DNA from: Spirochaetaceae bacterium
GTDB taxonomy: Bacteria; Myxococcota_A; UBA9160; UBA4427
Assembly (NCBI GenBank): GCA_020632655.1
Contig: JACKFD010000009.1
Span: 1-64,000, forward strand
Direction: 5' to 3'
Length of the DNA stretch: 64,000 nucleotides
The first letter of the stretch is position 1, and the number at the start of each line of letters is the position of its first letter. The notes beneath the pieces are model-generated. The model was not told the DNA's origin, searched no databases, and was given only the letters and a program-made list of their open reading frames with translations. Made by a program: the position numbers and the translations under genes. Below are positions 1 through 7,582 of this stretch, one piece after another.

Positions 1-116
1 GACGTGGCCCGGCGCGCGCTGCGGGCGCTGCTCGGAGACGAGCGCATCCGCGTCCTGAGGGATCGCTCGCAGGGCTACCGACTGGAAGGGGTTTTCCGGC
101 TTGGGCTGGAACTAAA
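1..116 (+). pseudogene. C-terminal remnant of a serine recombinase-like protein
   Basis: The first ~115 bases read in frame as an Arg/Leu-rich segment (RRALRALLG, then DERIRV, then GYRLEGVFRLGLELN). This pattern resembles the extreme C-terminus of large serine recombinases (an LRxLLG...DRIxV...GYRxEG shape). No stop occurs at the natural end: the frame runs on through the terminator hairpin and antisense through the tRNA before stopping at 201, so either the true C-terminus was lost or the element ended here. The N-terminal part lies outside the window. A recombinase remnant next to a tRNA would fit an old integration, but the family call rests on a short, weak match. Confidence 0.35.
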
Positions 117-151
117 CGGGCACCCGACGAGCGATGCTCGAGGGGTGCCCG
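117..151 (-). terminator. Rho-independent terminator of the initiator tRNA
   Basis: Inverted repeat CGGGCACCC (117-125) / GGGTGCCCG (143-151) with a further GACGAGC/GCTCG inner stem. On the minus strand the hairpin lies just after the CCA end of the tRNA and is followed by GTTTAGTT, as expected for an intrinsic terminator. Confidence 0.75.
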
Positions 152-157
152 TCTGTT

Positions 158-234
<77 letters not shown>

Positions 235-456
235 ACAATGCCGGACGCAGGAGGGTATGGGTCCCACCGCGATTGTCAATGGCTCCGGAGGCTTCGTCCG
301 CGTCGTTGCCGCTCGCGCAGGGGCCCTTCCAGCCGGGGCGGCCGCCCCGAGTGGCCCGGGTCGATCCGCAGGTCTCGCGCAACGTCGCCGCAGGTCCGTC
401 GAAAGCTCGCGATTTTCGGAATGCGCCTCCCACGAAACGACATGGAGGCAATGCTC

Positions 457-1134
457 ATGCTGAACAAGACTGCGTTGCGAAGTGGCCGGATCCTCCTGGG
501 AGCGGCGCTGTTGGTGGCCCTGGCTGCACCCGCCATGGCGGGAAACGTCTACTCGTGGGTGACCGAGGACGGGACCTACGCGTTCACGGACGATCCGAAG
601 CGGATTCCCGCGCGACATCGGGAAGAGGCGACGAAGCGATCGGTCGGCGCGCTCTCGCGCTACGAGCGCTACACGGAGATCTCCTCGAAGCAGGAGAAGT
701 CCTGGTCGGATCGAATCCTCGAACGGCAGGCCGAGCTCCGGGAGATGAACGCGGCCGGACCGCAGGTGATCGTGGCCGGCGCGGCGAGCCCGACCGGCAC
801 GGGATTCGGCTACACGATCCCGGTCTCGGGTGGTGGCTCGAGCGGTGGCCGCTCGGCGGCCTCGATCCGCGTGCCGCTCGATGGCTCGACGATCGGGGGT
901 GTCGTCGGTGGCGCGTCGGTCGGGGACACGGCGATGGCGGGCTACGACGACGAGCCGACCGTGATCGAGAGCAAGCGCATGCGCGATCCGAAGTCGCTCA
1001 CGACCCGACACTGGACCTTCATCTCGAAGGGCGGCAAGGTGCAGACCGTGATCAAGGGCGAGCGCCGACAGCGCAAGCTCGAGACGCTGCCGGACGAGGA
1101 CGACTTCGGCTACACGGATCCGACGGATCGCTGA
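457..1134 (+). CDS. Secreted DUF4124-like protein
   Basis: 225-residue exported protein of unknown function. A signal peptide occupies residues 1-28 (hydrophobic core ILLGAALLVALAAPAMA, cleavage after AMA). Mature residues ~31-51 (VYSWVTEDGTYAFTDDP) match the start of DUF4124-like envelope proteins, in which a short beta motif follows the signal peptide. The remainder has a Gly/Ser-rich stretch and a charged C-terminus. ATG 457 was chosen because GGAGG at 444-448 is correctly spaced for it; ATG 442 and ATG 451 are too close. Monocistronic, convergent with the response-regulator gene. The periplasmic location is inferred from the signal peptide. Confidence 0.7.
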   Translation: MLNKTALRSGRILLGAALLVALAAPAMAGNVYSWVTEDGTYAFTDDPKRIPARHREEATKRSVGALSRYERYTEISSKQEKSWSDRILERQAELREMNAAGPQVIVAGAASPTGTGFGYTIPVSGGGSSGGRSAASIRVPLDGSTIGGVVGGASVGDTAMAGYDDEPTVIESKRMRDPKSLTTRHWTFISKGGKVQTVIKGERRQRKLETLPDEDDFGYTDPTDR

Positions 1135-1145
1135 TCCGACGGCCG

Positions 1146-1175
1146 GTCCCGCGCGGGCGTCGACTCGCGCGGGAC
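1146..1175. terminator. Perfect 10-bp inverted repeat between convergent genes
   Basis: GTCCCGCGCG (1146-1155) and CGCGCGGGAC (1166-1175) form a perfect stem with a 10-nt loop. It sits between the stops of two convergent genes, so it could end transcription from both sides. There is no T-tract, so function is inferred from position. Confidence 0.5.
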
Positions 1176-1204
1176 GCCTCCGCCCGTCCCGGGAGCGGCG
1201 TGCC

Positions 1205-1915
1205 TCAGGCGGGTTGGCTCGCGAGGCGCGGGAAGTGGTCGCTCACGTAGTGGTCGAGCCGGGCGACGGTCTTCGCGTCGATCGCGAGGAAGCGCAGTCC
1301 GATCCGATCGAGTCCCTCCGGCGTCGGCTGGGACCAGACGACCCGCGCCGTCGAGCGGAGCAGGTCCTCGTGCGCCTCCAGCCGGAAGTGGAGGGCGACC
1401 TCCTCGGCCTTGTCGAGATGCAGCGGTGAGTCCACGAAGAGCCCGCCCCGGCTCACGTTGCGCAGTCGCGCCTCCACCCGGCGACCGCGTGCGGCGATCT
1501 CGATCGGACGCTCGATGCGTGCGCGGGGCAGTCCTCGAGGGCCGTCGAAATCCGTCAGGCGGCGCACGGTCGAGATCAGCACGTCCCGCTCGAGCGGCTT
1601 GAAGAGCACCTCGTCGGCGCCGGCCCGTACCGCCTCGGCGTGATCCTCGGGCGATTCGGGCCGCGCGAGCAGCACGACCCGGGGCGAGCCCCAGACCGGG
1701 TGCGTCTTGAAGCGGCGGCAGAGCTCGGCGCCGCTCGCGTCCGGCAGGTGCATGTCGGCGATCACGATCGACGGGGGACGCTCGTCGGCCGCTTGATAGG
1801 CCGCCGAGGCGGTGTCGGCGAGGTCGACGGGCCCGCTGCGCGAGAGGAATACGGAGCCGAGATCCCGGAACATCGGGACGTCGTCGACGAGCAGGATGCG
1901 CGTGGCGTTGGACAT
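1205..1915 (-). CDS. Response regulator receiver - PilZ domain protein
   Basis: 236 residues with two domains. Residues 5-122 are a CheY-like receiver: acidic pair DD11-12, phospho-acceptor Asp54 in IADMHLPDASG, and Lys106 in FKP. Residues ~130-230 are a PilZ domain with a basic N-terminal arm (RARIERPIEI) and the NVSRGG turn (153-158) that normally contacts cyclic-di-GMP. The spacing of the arginines (RxxxxR) is not the textbook RxxxR, so ligand binding is uncertain. There is no DNA-binding domain; output is probably protein interaction in response to phosphorylation or c-di-GMP. No histidine kinase is adjacent. The lipoprotein gene upstream is 38 bp away on the same strand and could be co-transcribed. 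SD GGAAG precedes the ATG. Confidence 0.88.
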   Translation of the reverse strand: MSNATRILLVDDVPMFRDLGSVFLSRSGPVDLADTASAAYQAADERPPSIVIADMHLPDASGAELCRRFKTHPVWGSPRVVLLARPESPEDHAEAVRAGADEVLFKPLERDVLISTVRRLTDFDGPRGLPRARIERPIEIAARGRRVEARLRNVSRGGLFVDSPLHLDKAEEVALHFRLEAHEDLLRSTARVVWSQPTPEGLDRIGLRFLAIDAKTVARLDHYVSDHFPRLASQPA

Positions 1916-1953
1916 GGCGGCTTCCGCGGGACGTCTTCCGGGCATGCGCCGCG

Positions 1954-2421
1954 TCAATTGGCGGCGAGTCGCGGCAGCCCCTCGAAGGTCGAGCGCACCT
2001 GCCAGTTGTTGGTGAGGCCGTCGCGCGACCACTCCTGCAGCTCGGTGACCTCGACCTCGTAGGGCAGGCTCGGCGTGTAGAGCGTGTACGTCACGCGCAG
2101 GGTGGCCTTCTCCTTCTTGTCGTCGAGCTCGACGGCCTCGGAGTCGTAGTCGGTGAAGCGCGCGTCCTCGAGGACCTTCATGCGCTCGAGATAGGCGTCG
2201 CGATCGTCCTTGGCGACGAAGCTCTTGGCGCGCTGGAAGTCGGACCAGCGGACGTAGACCGTGTAGCGATGCTGCGATTCGGTCAGCGTGAACTGGCGGT
2301 CGAAGGGGTCGGACGGTCGGAACTCGCCGGCGGCGCAGCCGAGCGAGAGCGCGAAGAGGGCGAGCAGCCAGAGGGCGGCTCGGGTCGGGTGGAGTGCGGC
2401 TCGCTGCAGTCGATGCGTCAT
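1954..2421 (-). CDS. Putative lipoprotein of unknown function
   Basis: 155 residues. The N-terminus carries a type II signal peptide with lipobox LSLGC (Cys29), so the protein should be membrane-anchored. The mature part is a beta-rich domain with many aromatic residues (RYTVYVRW, ATLRVTYTLYTP, NNWQVRSTF). No family could be named from sight. The start ATG at 2421 is supported by GGGAGGT about 5 nt upstream. It precedes the response regulator-PilZ gene on the same strand. Confidence 0.6.
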   Translation of the reverse strand: MTHRLQRAALHPTRAALWLLALFALSLGCAAGEFRPSDPFDRQFTLTESQHRYTVYVRWSDFQRAKSFVAKDDRDAYLERMKVLEDARFTDYDSEAVELDDKKEKATLRVTYTLYTPSLPYEVEVTELQEWSRDGLTNNWQVRSTFEGLPRLAAN

Positions 2422-2634
2422 CGGGACCTCCCTGGCGTCGGCGGCGACCGGCAGCCCCGGCTGCAGGTGCCCGTCCGCACGCGCCAATCTCTTCGGCCCG
2501 CGTGCCCGAGGACTTCAGGCCGATTGTGGTAGGGTTGCCATCACCCTGCGGGGCGAGGCGCGGGGACGGCGTGTGGGGCGGCGTCGAAGGCCCGGGTGAC
2601 GAGCGATCCGGAAGCGAGGGGGACGATCCGCGGA

Positions 2635-3600
2635 ATGACGTTGCTCGGGATCGACGTCGGCGGAACGAAGGTCGTGCTCGTGGTCGGCGACCGGGAGGGC
2701 CGGCCGCTCGCCCGGCTGAGGCGGCCGATGAGCCGGACCGGCGATTGGCGCCGCGACGTCGACGAGCTGATCGCGGACGCGAGGCGACTCCTGGCCGACG
2801 CGCCCGGTGCCGGGGCGGGGCGGCTCGAGGCGATCGGACTGTCGGTGCCCGGGCCGGTCGATGCGCCACGGGGCGTGCTGCGGAATCCGCCGAACCTGGT
2901 CGGCTGGCGCGACGTCCCGATCGGACGCGTGCTCTCGCAGGCGCTCGATGCACCGGCGCGCGTGGAGAACGATGCGAACGCGGCGGTCCTCGCCGAGCAT
3001 CGCTTCGGCGCGGGACGCGGCGTCGACGACCTCGTCTACCTCACCATGTCGACGGGGGTCGGCGGGGGGGTGATCGCGGGTGGGCGGCTCGTACGGGGGG
3101 CGTTCGGCGGCGCGGGCGAGGCGGGTCATATCCCGATCGAGCCGGGCGGTCGGGTCTGCGCCTGTGGCCTGCGCGGCTGTCTCGAGGCCTACGTCGGGGG
3201 TCATGCCTGGCGCGATCGGCTGCGCGAGGTCGTTCCCGCTTCGAGCCTCGTGGTCGAGATCGTGGGCGGGGATCGGGAGCAGGTGGGGCCGGAGGCGCTG
3301 CTCGAGGCCGCCCGGCGCGCGGACGCCTTCGCCCTCGAGGAGCTCGGTCGCTGGCTGGATCGGCTGGCGCAGGGCCTCGCCGCGATCGTGATGCTGCTCG
3401 AGCCCCGGCGCGTCGTGCTCGGGACGATCGCGGCCGCGGCGGGCGAGGCGCTCTGCTTCGCGCCGCTTCGAGCCCGGCTGGCGGAACGCCTCTGGCCGCA
3501 CCAGCTGGAGCAGCTCGAGATCGTGCCTTCGGCGCTCGGCGAGGATCTGCCTGCGCTGGCCGGTCTCGCCGTCGCGCTGCCCGACCCGGCCGAGGCCTAG
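2635..3600 (+). CDS. ROK-family sugar kinase (glucokinase-like)
   Basis: 321-residue cytoplasmic kinase predicted to phosphorylate a hexose with ATP. Seen: phosphate-1 loop GIDVGGTK (5-12), catalytic Asp113 in ENDANAAVLAE, GTG-type loop STGVGGGVI, and the ROK zinc site H165 plus CACGLRGC (C175, C177, C182) followed by LEAY. No N-terminal winged-helix domain is present, so this is an enzyme rather than a NagC/XylR-type repressor. ATG 2635 was preferred because the family begins just before the GIDVGGTK strand; an in-frame GTG at 2596 would add 13 residues. Glucose or N-acetylmannosamine are possible substrates; sequence alone cannot decide. Confidence 0.9.
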   Translation: MTLLGIDVGGTKVVLVVGDREGRPLARLRRPMSRTGDWRRDVDELIADARRLLADAPGAGAGRLEAIGLSVPGPVDAPRGVLRNPPNLVGWRDVPIGRVLSQALDAPARVENDANAAVLAEHRFGAGRGVDDLVYLTMSTGVGGGVIAGGRLVRGAFGGAGEAGHIPIEPGGRVCACGLRGCLEAYVGGHAWRDRLREVVPASSLVVEIVGGDREQVGPEALLEAARRADAFALEELGRWLDRLAQGLAAIVMLLEPRRVVLGTIAAAAGEALCFAPLRARLAERLWPHQLEQLEIVPSALGEDLPALAGLAVALPDPAEA

Positions 3601-3650
3601 ATGGCGTCGGCGGCCGAGCCGCGGACGGGCGCTCGCGGTCGGGGCGCCGG

Positions 3651-4787
3651 CTAGAGCCGACGCTCGGAGATGGCCTCGACCTCGGCGTGGAGCGCGGCGA
3701 AGCGACCCGCCGAGATCGCCTCCCGCGCGCGGGTCAAGAGGTTCAGGTAGTACGTGAGGTTGTGGAGCGCAGCCAGGCGCATGCCCAGCGCTTCTCCGCT
3801 CCGGATCAGATGGCGGAGATAGGCCCGGCTGTGGTCGCGGCAGGCGGGGCAGGCGCAGTCCGGATCCGGCGGCGAGGGGTCGCGCTCGAAGGCCGCGTTC
3901 TTGATCTGCAGCGTTCCGCGCGAGGTGAAGAGCAGTCCGTGCCGGCCATTGCGGGTCGGTACGACGCAGTCGAAGAGGTCGACTCCCGCTGCGACGCCGT
4001 CGAGCAGGTCGATCGGGCGGCCGAGGCCCATCAGGTAGCGCGGCCGGTCCGCGGGCAGGACCGTGATCGCGGCCTCGACGGCGGCGCGGCGCTCCGGACG
4101 GCTCTCACCGAGTCCGAGTCCGCCCAGGGCATGCCCGTCGAAGTCGAGGGCCGCCGTCGCCTCGGCGCTGCGCCGGCGCAGCGCCGGGGAGGCGCCGCCC
4201 TGCACGATGCCGAAGACGGCCTGGTCACGCCGCCGCCGAGCCGCCTGCGAGCGCTCGGCCCAGCGCAGCGTGCGCTCCATCGCGCGCTCGATCTCGCGCC
4301 CCTCCGTCCGTCCCGTCCGCTCGTCCGCGATCGGGAGGCACTCGTCGAGCACCATCGCGATGTCGGCGCCGAGCGCCTCCTGGATCGCGATCGCGCGTTC
4401 GGGCGTGAGCTCGCGGCGCGCCCCGTCGAGCGCCGACGTGAAGGTCACGCCCGACTCGTCGATGCGCGCGCGGGCGGCCAGGGAGGTGACCTGGTAGCCG
4501 CCGCTGTCCGTCAGCCATGGGCCGCGCCAGCCGGTGAAGCCGTGCAGGCCGTCGAGGGTGGCGATCGTCTCCTCGCCGGGGCGTTCGTGGAGATGATAGG
4601 TGTTGGCCAGCAGGATCTGGGCACCGGCGGCGGCGAGCTCCGCGTTGCCGATACCGCGTACCGCGCCGAAGGTCGCGACGGGCATGAAGGTCGGCGTCTC
4701 GATCGGGCCGTGGGGCGTATCGATCCGGGCGCGGCGGGCGAGCCCGTCGGTCGCGACCACGCGGAGTCCGAAGCCCTCGGCCCTCAC
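3651..4787 (-). CDS. tgt: Queuine tRNA-guanine transglycosylase
   Basis: 378 residues. Exchanges the wobble guanine of GUN-anticodon tRNAs for preQ1 in queuosine biosynthesis. Seen: general acid/base Asp94 in LTDSGGYQV, nucleophile Asp273 in DLFDCVVPTRNGRHG, and the C-terminal zinc site CACPAC (311, 313, 316) with His342 in LHNLTYY. Length is typical of bacterial enzymes. The start is GTG at 4787, whose GTGA overlaps the queA stop; no in-frame ATG precedes the conserved N-terminus. It is the last gene of a minus-strand operon GHL10 lipoprotein - queA - tgt, both junctions overlapping by 4 bp. Confidence 0.97.
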   Translation of the reverse strand: MRAEGFGLRVVATDGLARRARIDTPHGPIETPTFMPVATFGAVRGIGNAELAAAGAQILLANTYHLHERPGEETIATLDGLHGFTGWRGPWLTDSGGYQVTSLAARARIDESGVTFTSALDGARRELTPERAIAIQEALGADIAMVLDECLPIADERTGRTEGREIERAMERTLRWAERSQAARRRRDQAVFGIVQGGASPALRRRSAEATAALDFDGHALGGLGLGESRPERRAAVEAAITVLPADRPRYLMGLGRPIDLLDGVAAGVDLFDCVVPTRNGRHGLLFTSRGTLQIKNAAFERDPSPPDPDCACPACRDHSRAYLRHLIRSGEALGMRLAALHNLTYYLNLLTRAREAISAGRFAALHAEVEAISERRL

Positions 4788-6010
4788 GACGCATCCCCCG
4801 GCGTCGCGCGGCCGTCCGCCGGCAGGATCAGCATCGCGTCCCCGTACGAGTAGAACCGGTAGCCAGCGGCGACCGCGTGCCGGTAGGCCGCGAGTGTCGC
4901 GTCGCGACCGAGGAAGGCCGCGACGAGCAGCAGCAGCGACGACCGGGGCAGGTGGAAGTTCGTGAGCAGCGCATCGACCACGCGGAAGGGCGCGCCGCCC
5001 GGTCGCAGGAACAGGTCGGTCTCGCCGCGGCCGGCCACGAGTCGGCCGCTCGCGTCGACACAGCTCTCGAGCACGCGGGTCGTGGTCGTGCCGACCGCGA
5101 CGATGCGCCCACCACGACGTCGCGTGGCGTCGATCGCCGCGACCGTCGACTCCGGGAGCTCGAAGACCTCGTGGTGCAGGCGACCGCGCTCCAGCGCCTC
5201 CGCGTCGAGCGGGCGGAAGGTTCCGGGACCGACGTGCAGCACGACCTCCGCGCGGTCGACGCCGCGTTCGCGCAGCCGCTCGAAGACCCGCGGCGTGAGA
5301 TGCAGTCCCGCGGTCGGCGCGGCGATCGCGCCCGGCTCGCGGGCGTAGATCGTCTGATAGCGCTCGAGGTCCCGATCGGGGTCGGCGTCCGCGCCCGCGC
5401 CCGGCGGGTCGGCGGCCGGGGAGGGCGCGTCCGAGGCCCGCGGGCCCCGGCGGATGTAGGGGGGCAGGGGGGCCTCGCCGTGCGCGTAGGGGTCGACGTC
5501 GTCGGGAATCGCGAGCGTGACCTCGCCGCGGTCGTGCACCGCGACGACGCGCGCCGGCACGGCCTCCTTGCGCCCGAGGCGCAGCGCGAGCCCCGGCCGC
5601 ACCCGACCGGTGCACTTCAACAGCGCCCGGTAGCCGTGCACGGCCCCGGGTCGCTCTTCGATCGTCGCGGTCGCGTCCCGACTCGCCTCGATCGACGCGG
5701 CGATCTTCGCGCGCCCGAGCAGCAGGACCTCGGCGAGCCCCCCGCTCGACTTGCGCCCGACCAGCCGCGCCGGCACGACGCGGGTTGCGTTCACGACGAG
5801 CAGATCGCCCGGCGCGAGCCAGTCGGGCAGGTCCCGGACGCGGACGTCGCGGTCGCCGCCGAGACGCGCGCCCGACGGGCGACCCACGACGAGAAGCCGC
5901 GCGTCGTCGCGCTCGGGGCTCGGTGTCTGGGCGATGCTCGAGGGCGGCAGCTCGAAGTCGTAGTCGTCGAGCAGCGCGAGCGGGTCCCGGGTGGCCGGCC
6001 GTGCGCTCAT
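4784..6010 (-). CDS. queA: S-adenosylmethionine:tRNA ribosyltransferase-isomerase
   Basis: 408 residues. Transfers the ribosyl moiety of SAM to preQ1 in tRNA, forming epoxyqueuosine. Seen: DYDFELPPSSIAQTP N-terminus, LLVVNATRVVPARL, KCTGRVRPG, PPYIRR, RYQTIYAREPGAIAAPTAGLH, and HVGPGTFRPLDAE. It is longer than the ~350-residue family mean because of a low-complexity Asp/Pro/Ala insertion between PPYIRR and RYQTIYA. Its ATG overlaps the stop of the upstream lipoprotein gene (ATGA) and its stop overlaps the tgt GTG, so expression is probably translationally coupled. Confidence 0.97.
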   Translation of the reverse strand: MSARPATRDPLALLDDYDFELPPSSIAQTPSPERDDARLLVVGRPSGARLGGDRDVRVRDLPDWLAPGDLLVVNATRVVPARLVGRKSSGGLAEVLLLGRAKIAASIEASRDATATIEERPGAVHGYRALLKCTGRVRPGLALRLGRKEAVPARVVAVHDRGEVTLAIPDDVDPYAHGEAPLPPYIRRGPRASDAPSPAADPPGAGADADPDRDLERYQTIYAREPGAIAAPTAGLHLTPRVFERLRERGVDRAEVVLHVGPGTFRPLDAEALERGRLHHEVFELPESTVAAIDATRRRGGRIVAVGTTTTRVLESCVDASGRLVAGRGETDLFLRPGGAPFRVVDALLTNFHLPRSSLLLLVAAFLGRDATLAAYRHAVAAGYRFYSYGDAMLILPADGRATPGDAS

Positions 6011-7392
6011 GGCGCGGGTGTCGAGGGGGAGGGTGTCGAGGGCGCGGGTGGGGTGACTCCCTCCGGTGTCTCGACGAGTGCGGCGAGCAGCTCGGGAGAG
6101 CTGGCGATCGCATCGTCCGAGAAGAGCATCTCGCCCGCGAAACGTCCCCGACGCAGGATCGCGAGCTGCATGCGCGCACCTTCCGGCGACCCGCCGAAGA
6201 GCCACACGCCGACACCCGGCCAGATCCGCGCGGCGAGCGGCCAGCCTGCGAAGGACTCCATCTGGTAGCGCAGCAGCCGATCGTCGAGCGTGTAGACCAT
6301 CGGCATCGCGAGGTCGAGCCAGCCCGCCTCGAGCCAGCCGCGCCAGTCCTGCGCGAGGGTGAGATAGGCGCGGTCGACGTAGGCGATCACCGCCGCGGAG
6401 ACGACGATGTCCGGTCGCGTCGCGCGACTCGTGGCCGCGATCTCCGACACGAGCCGCGAGACCTGATCGCGTCGCCAGTCGTCCCAGGCCGTCGCACTTC
6501 GCACGACGCCCGGCGGTGCACCTTCGATCGGATCGGGCTGGCCGGTCTCGGCGCGGTAGCGCGCGCGGCTCTCGGCGCCGTAGCCGAAGTCGAGCCCGAC
6601 GCCGAAGCGCGAGCCGGGAATCAGCGGGAGCACGTCGGGATGGCGGATGTAGTCGAGATGCAGGCCGTCGAGCCCCGACTGACGTTCGAGCAGATCCCGA
6701 AAGGTCGTGACCACGCGCTCGCGGACCGCGAGCGAGCCCGGATCGAGGTAGAGCCCCGGCGTGCCCATCCGGTAGTAGCGGCGATCCGGCTCCGGCACCT
6801 CGAAGTCCGGATAGTCGATCAGCGAGCGACCGAAGCGGTCGACGAGCAGTGCCTCCGGCCCGAGATCCCCGATCAGGGCCGCATCCGCGCGCTTCGAGAG
6901 GGACAGCACGTTCACCCACGCATGCACGCGCAGACCGCGGGCATGGGCCTGCTCGATCAGCAGGCCGAGCGTGTCGGGTGTGCCCGGCTCATGGCCGGGC
7001 GCGCGCTCGATGCCGGGTCCGGCGTGGTAGAACGCGCGGCCGCCCCGATAGACCTGGACGAAGAGGTCGGTCGCGGCCAGGCGGGTGGCGCGCTCGAGCA
7101 GCGGTTCGATGCGTGCCGGGTCGTCGAGCACGCGGTAGCTGCCCTCGGCGAGGATCCAGAGCCCGCGTGCCGGCGCGTGGACGGCGGCGTGGGAAGGATC
7201 CGTCGGGTGCGCATCGTCACGTACACCGACCGCCGCATCGGACCCGCTCGCCATGGGCTGGCTCGAGGCCTGTGCGCCACGGTCCGGCGTCGCGGTGCCC
7301 GTCCCGGCGTCGGGCAGGCCGCAGGCGAACGCGAGCAGCGCAAGCAGGAGGCCCGCGACGCGCCGCGTGGCATGGGAGATGGCGTGACGCAT
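6007..7392 (-). CDS. GHL10-type glycoside-hydrolase-like lipoprotein
   Basis: 461 residues. Starts with a lipoprotein-type signal (LLLALLAFAC, Cys24), then a ~45-residue low-complexity linker, then a TIM-barrel domain of the glycosyl-hydrolase-like 10 type. Diagnostic stretches are RGLWILAEG, LFVQVYRGGRAFY, LLIEQAHARGLRVHAWVN, DGLHLDYIRHP and WLDLAMPMVYTLDD. Family members are thought to act on cell-envelope or surface polysaccharides; the substrate is unknown. It is the first gene of the queA-tgt operon, overlapping queA by 4 bp. That is an unusual partner for tRNA modification genes and probably reflects transcriptional convenience. Its C-terminus is a Pro/Ser/Thr repeat tail. Confidence 0.85.
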   Translation of the reverse strand: MRHAISHATRRVAGLLLALLAFACGLPDAGTGTATPDRGAQASSQPMASGSDAAVGVRDDAHPTDPSHAAVHAPARGLWILAEGSYRVLDDPARIEPLLERATRLAATDLFVQVYRGGRAFYHAGPGIERAPGHEPGTPDTLGLLIEQAHARGLRVHAWVNVLSLSKRADAALIGDLGPEALLVDRFGRSLIDYPDFEVPEPDRRYYRMGTPGLYLDPGSLAVRERVVTTFRDLLERQSGLDGLHLDYIRHPDVLPLIPGSRFGVGLDFGYGAESRARYRAETGQPDPIEGAPPGVVRSATAWDDWRRDQVSRLVSEIAATSRATRPDIVVSAAVIAYVDRAYLTLAQDWRGWLEAGWLDLAMPMVYTLDDRLLRYQMESFAGWPLAARIWPGVGVWLFGGSPEGARMQLAILRRGRFAGEMLFSDDAIASSPELLAALVETPEGVTPPAPSTPSPSTPAP

Positions 7393-7522
7393 TCGCGGGT
7401 TCAAAGCGCGCACACGGTAACTTCCACGGCCGGTCGGCTCAACGGAAACGGGGGCGCCGCACGTGGCCGGGGCAGCGCACGTGCGCTTGCGGATGGCGTG
7501 ACGTCGCGTGGGTGCTCGGCGT

Positions 7523-7552
7523 TTGACAGTGCGCGGTCGCCGTCGGCAGAAT
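7523..7552 (+). promoter_or_regulatory. Sigma-70-like promoter of the lytic transglycosylase gene
   Basis: A perfect -35 TTGACA (7523-7528) is followed after 18 bp by CAGAAT (7547-7552), four of six matches to TATAAT. It lies ~30 bp before the TTG start at 7583 and downstream of the alternative GTG at 7508, which favours the internal TTG as the true start. Confidence 0.45.
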
Positions 7553-7582
7553 CCCGGGCGCGCACGGGGATGGGAGAGGGAT

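Noticed and set aside
1916..2953. Long N-terminal extension of the response regulator reading frame
   Set aside because: The conserved receiver starts at the ATG at 1915 and the extension overlaps the lipoprotein and ROK genes with Arg-rich junk.
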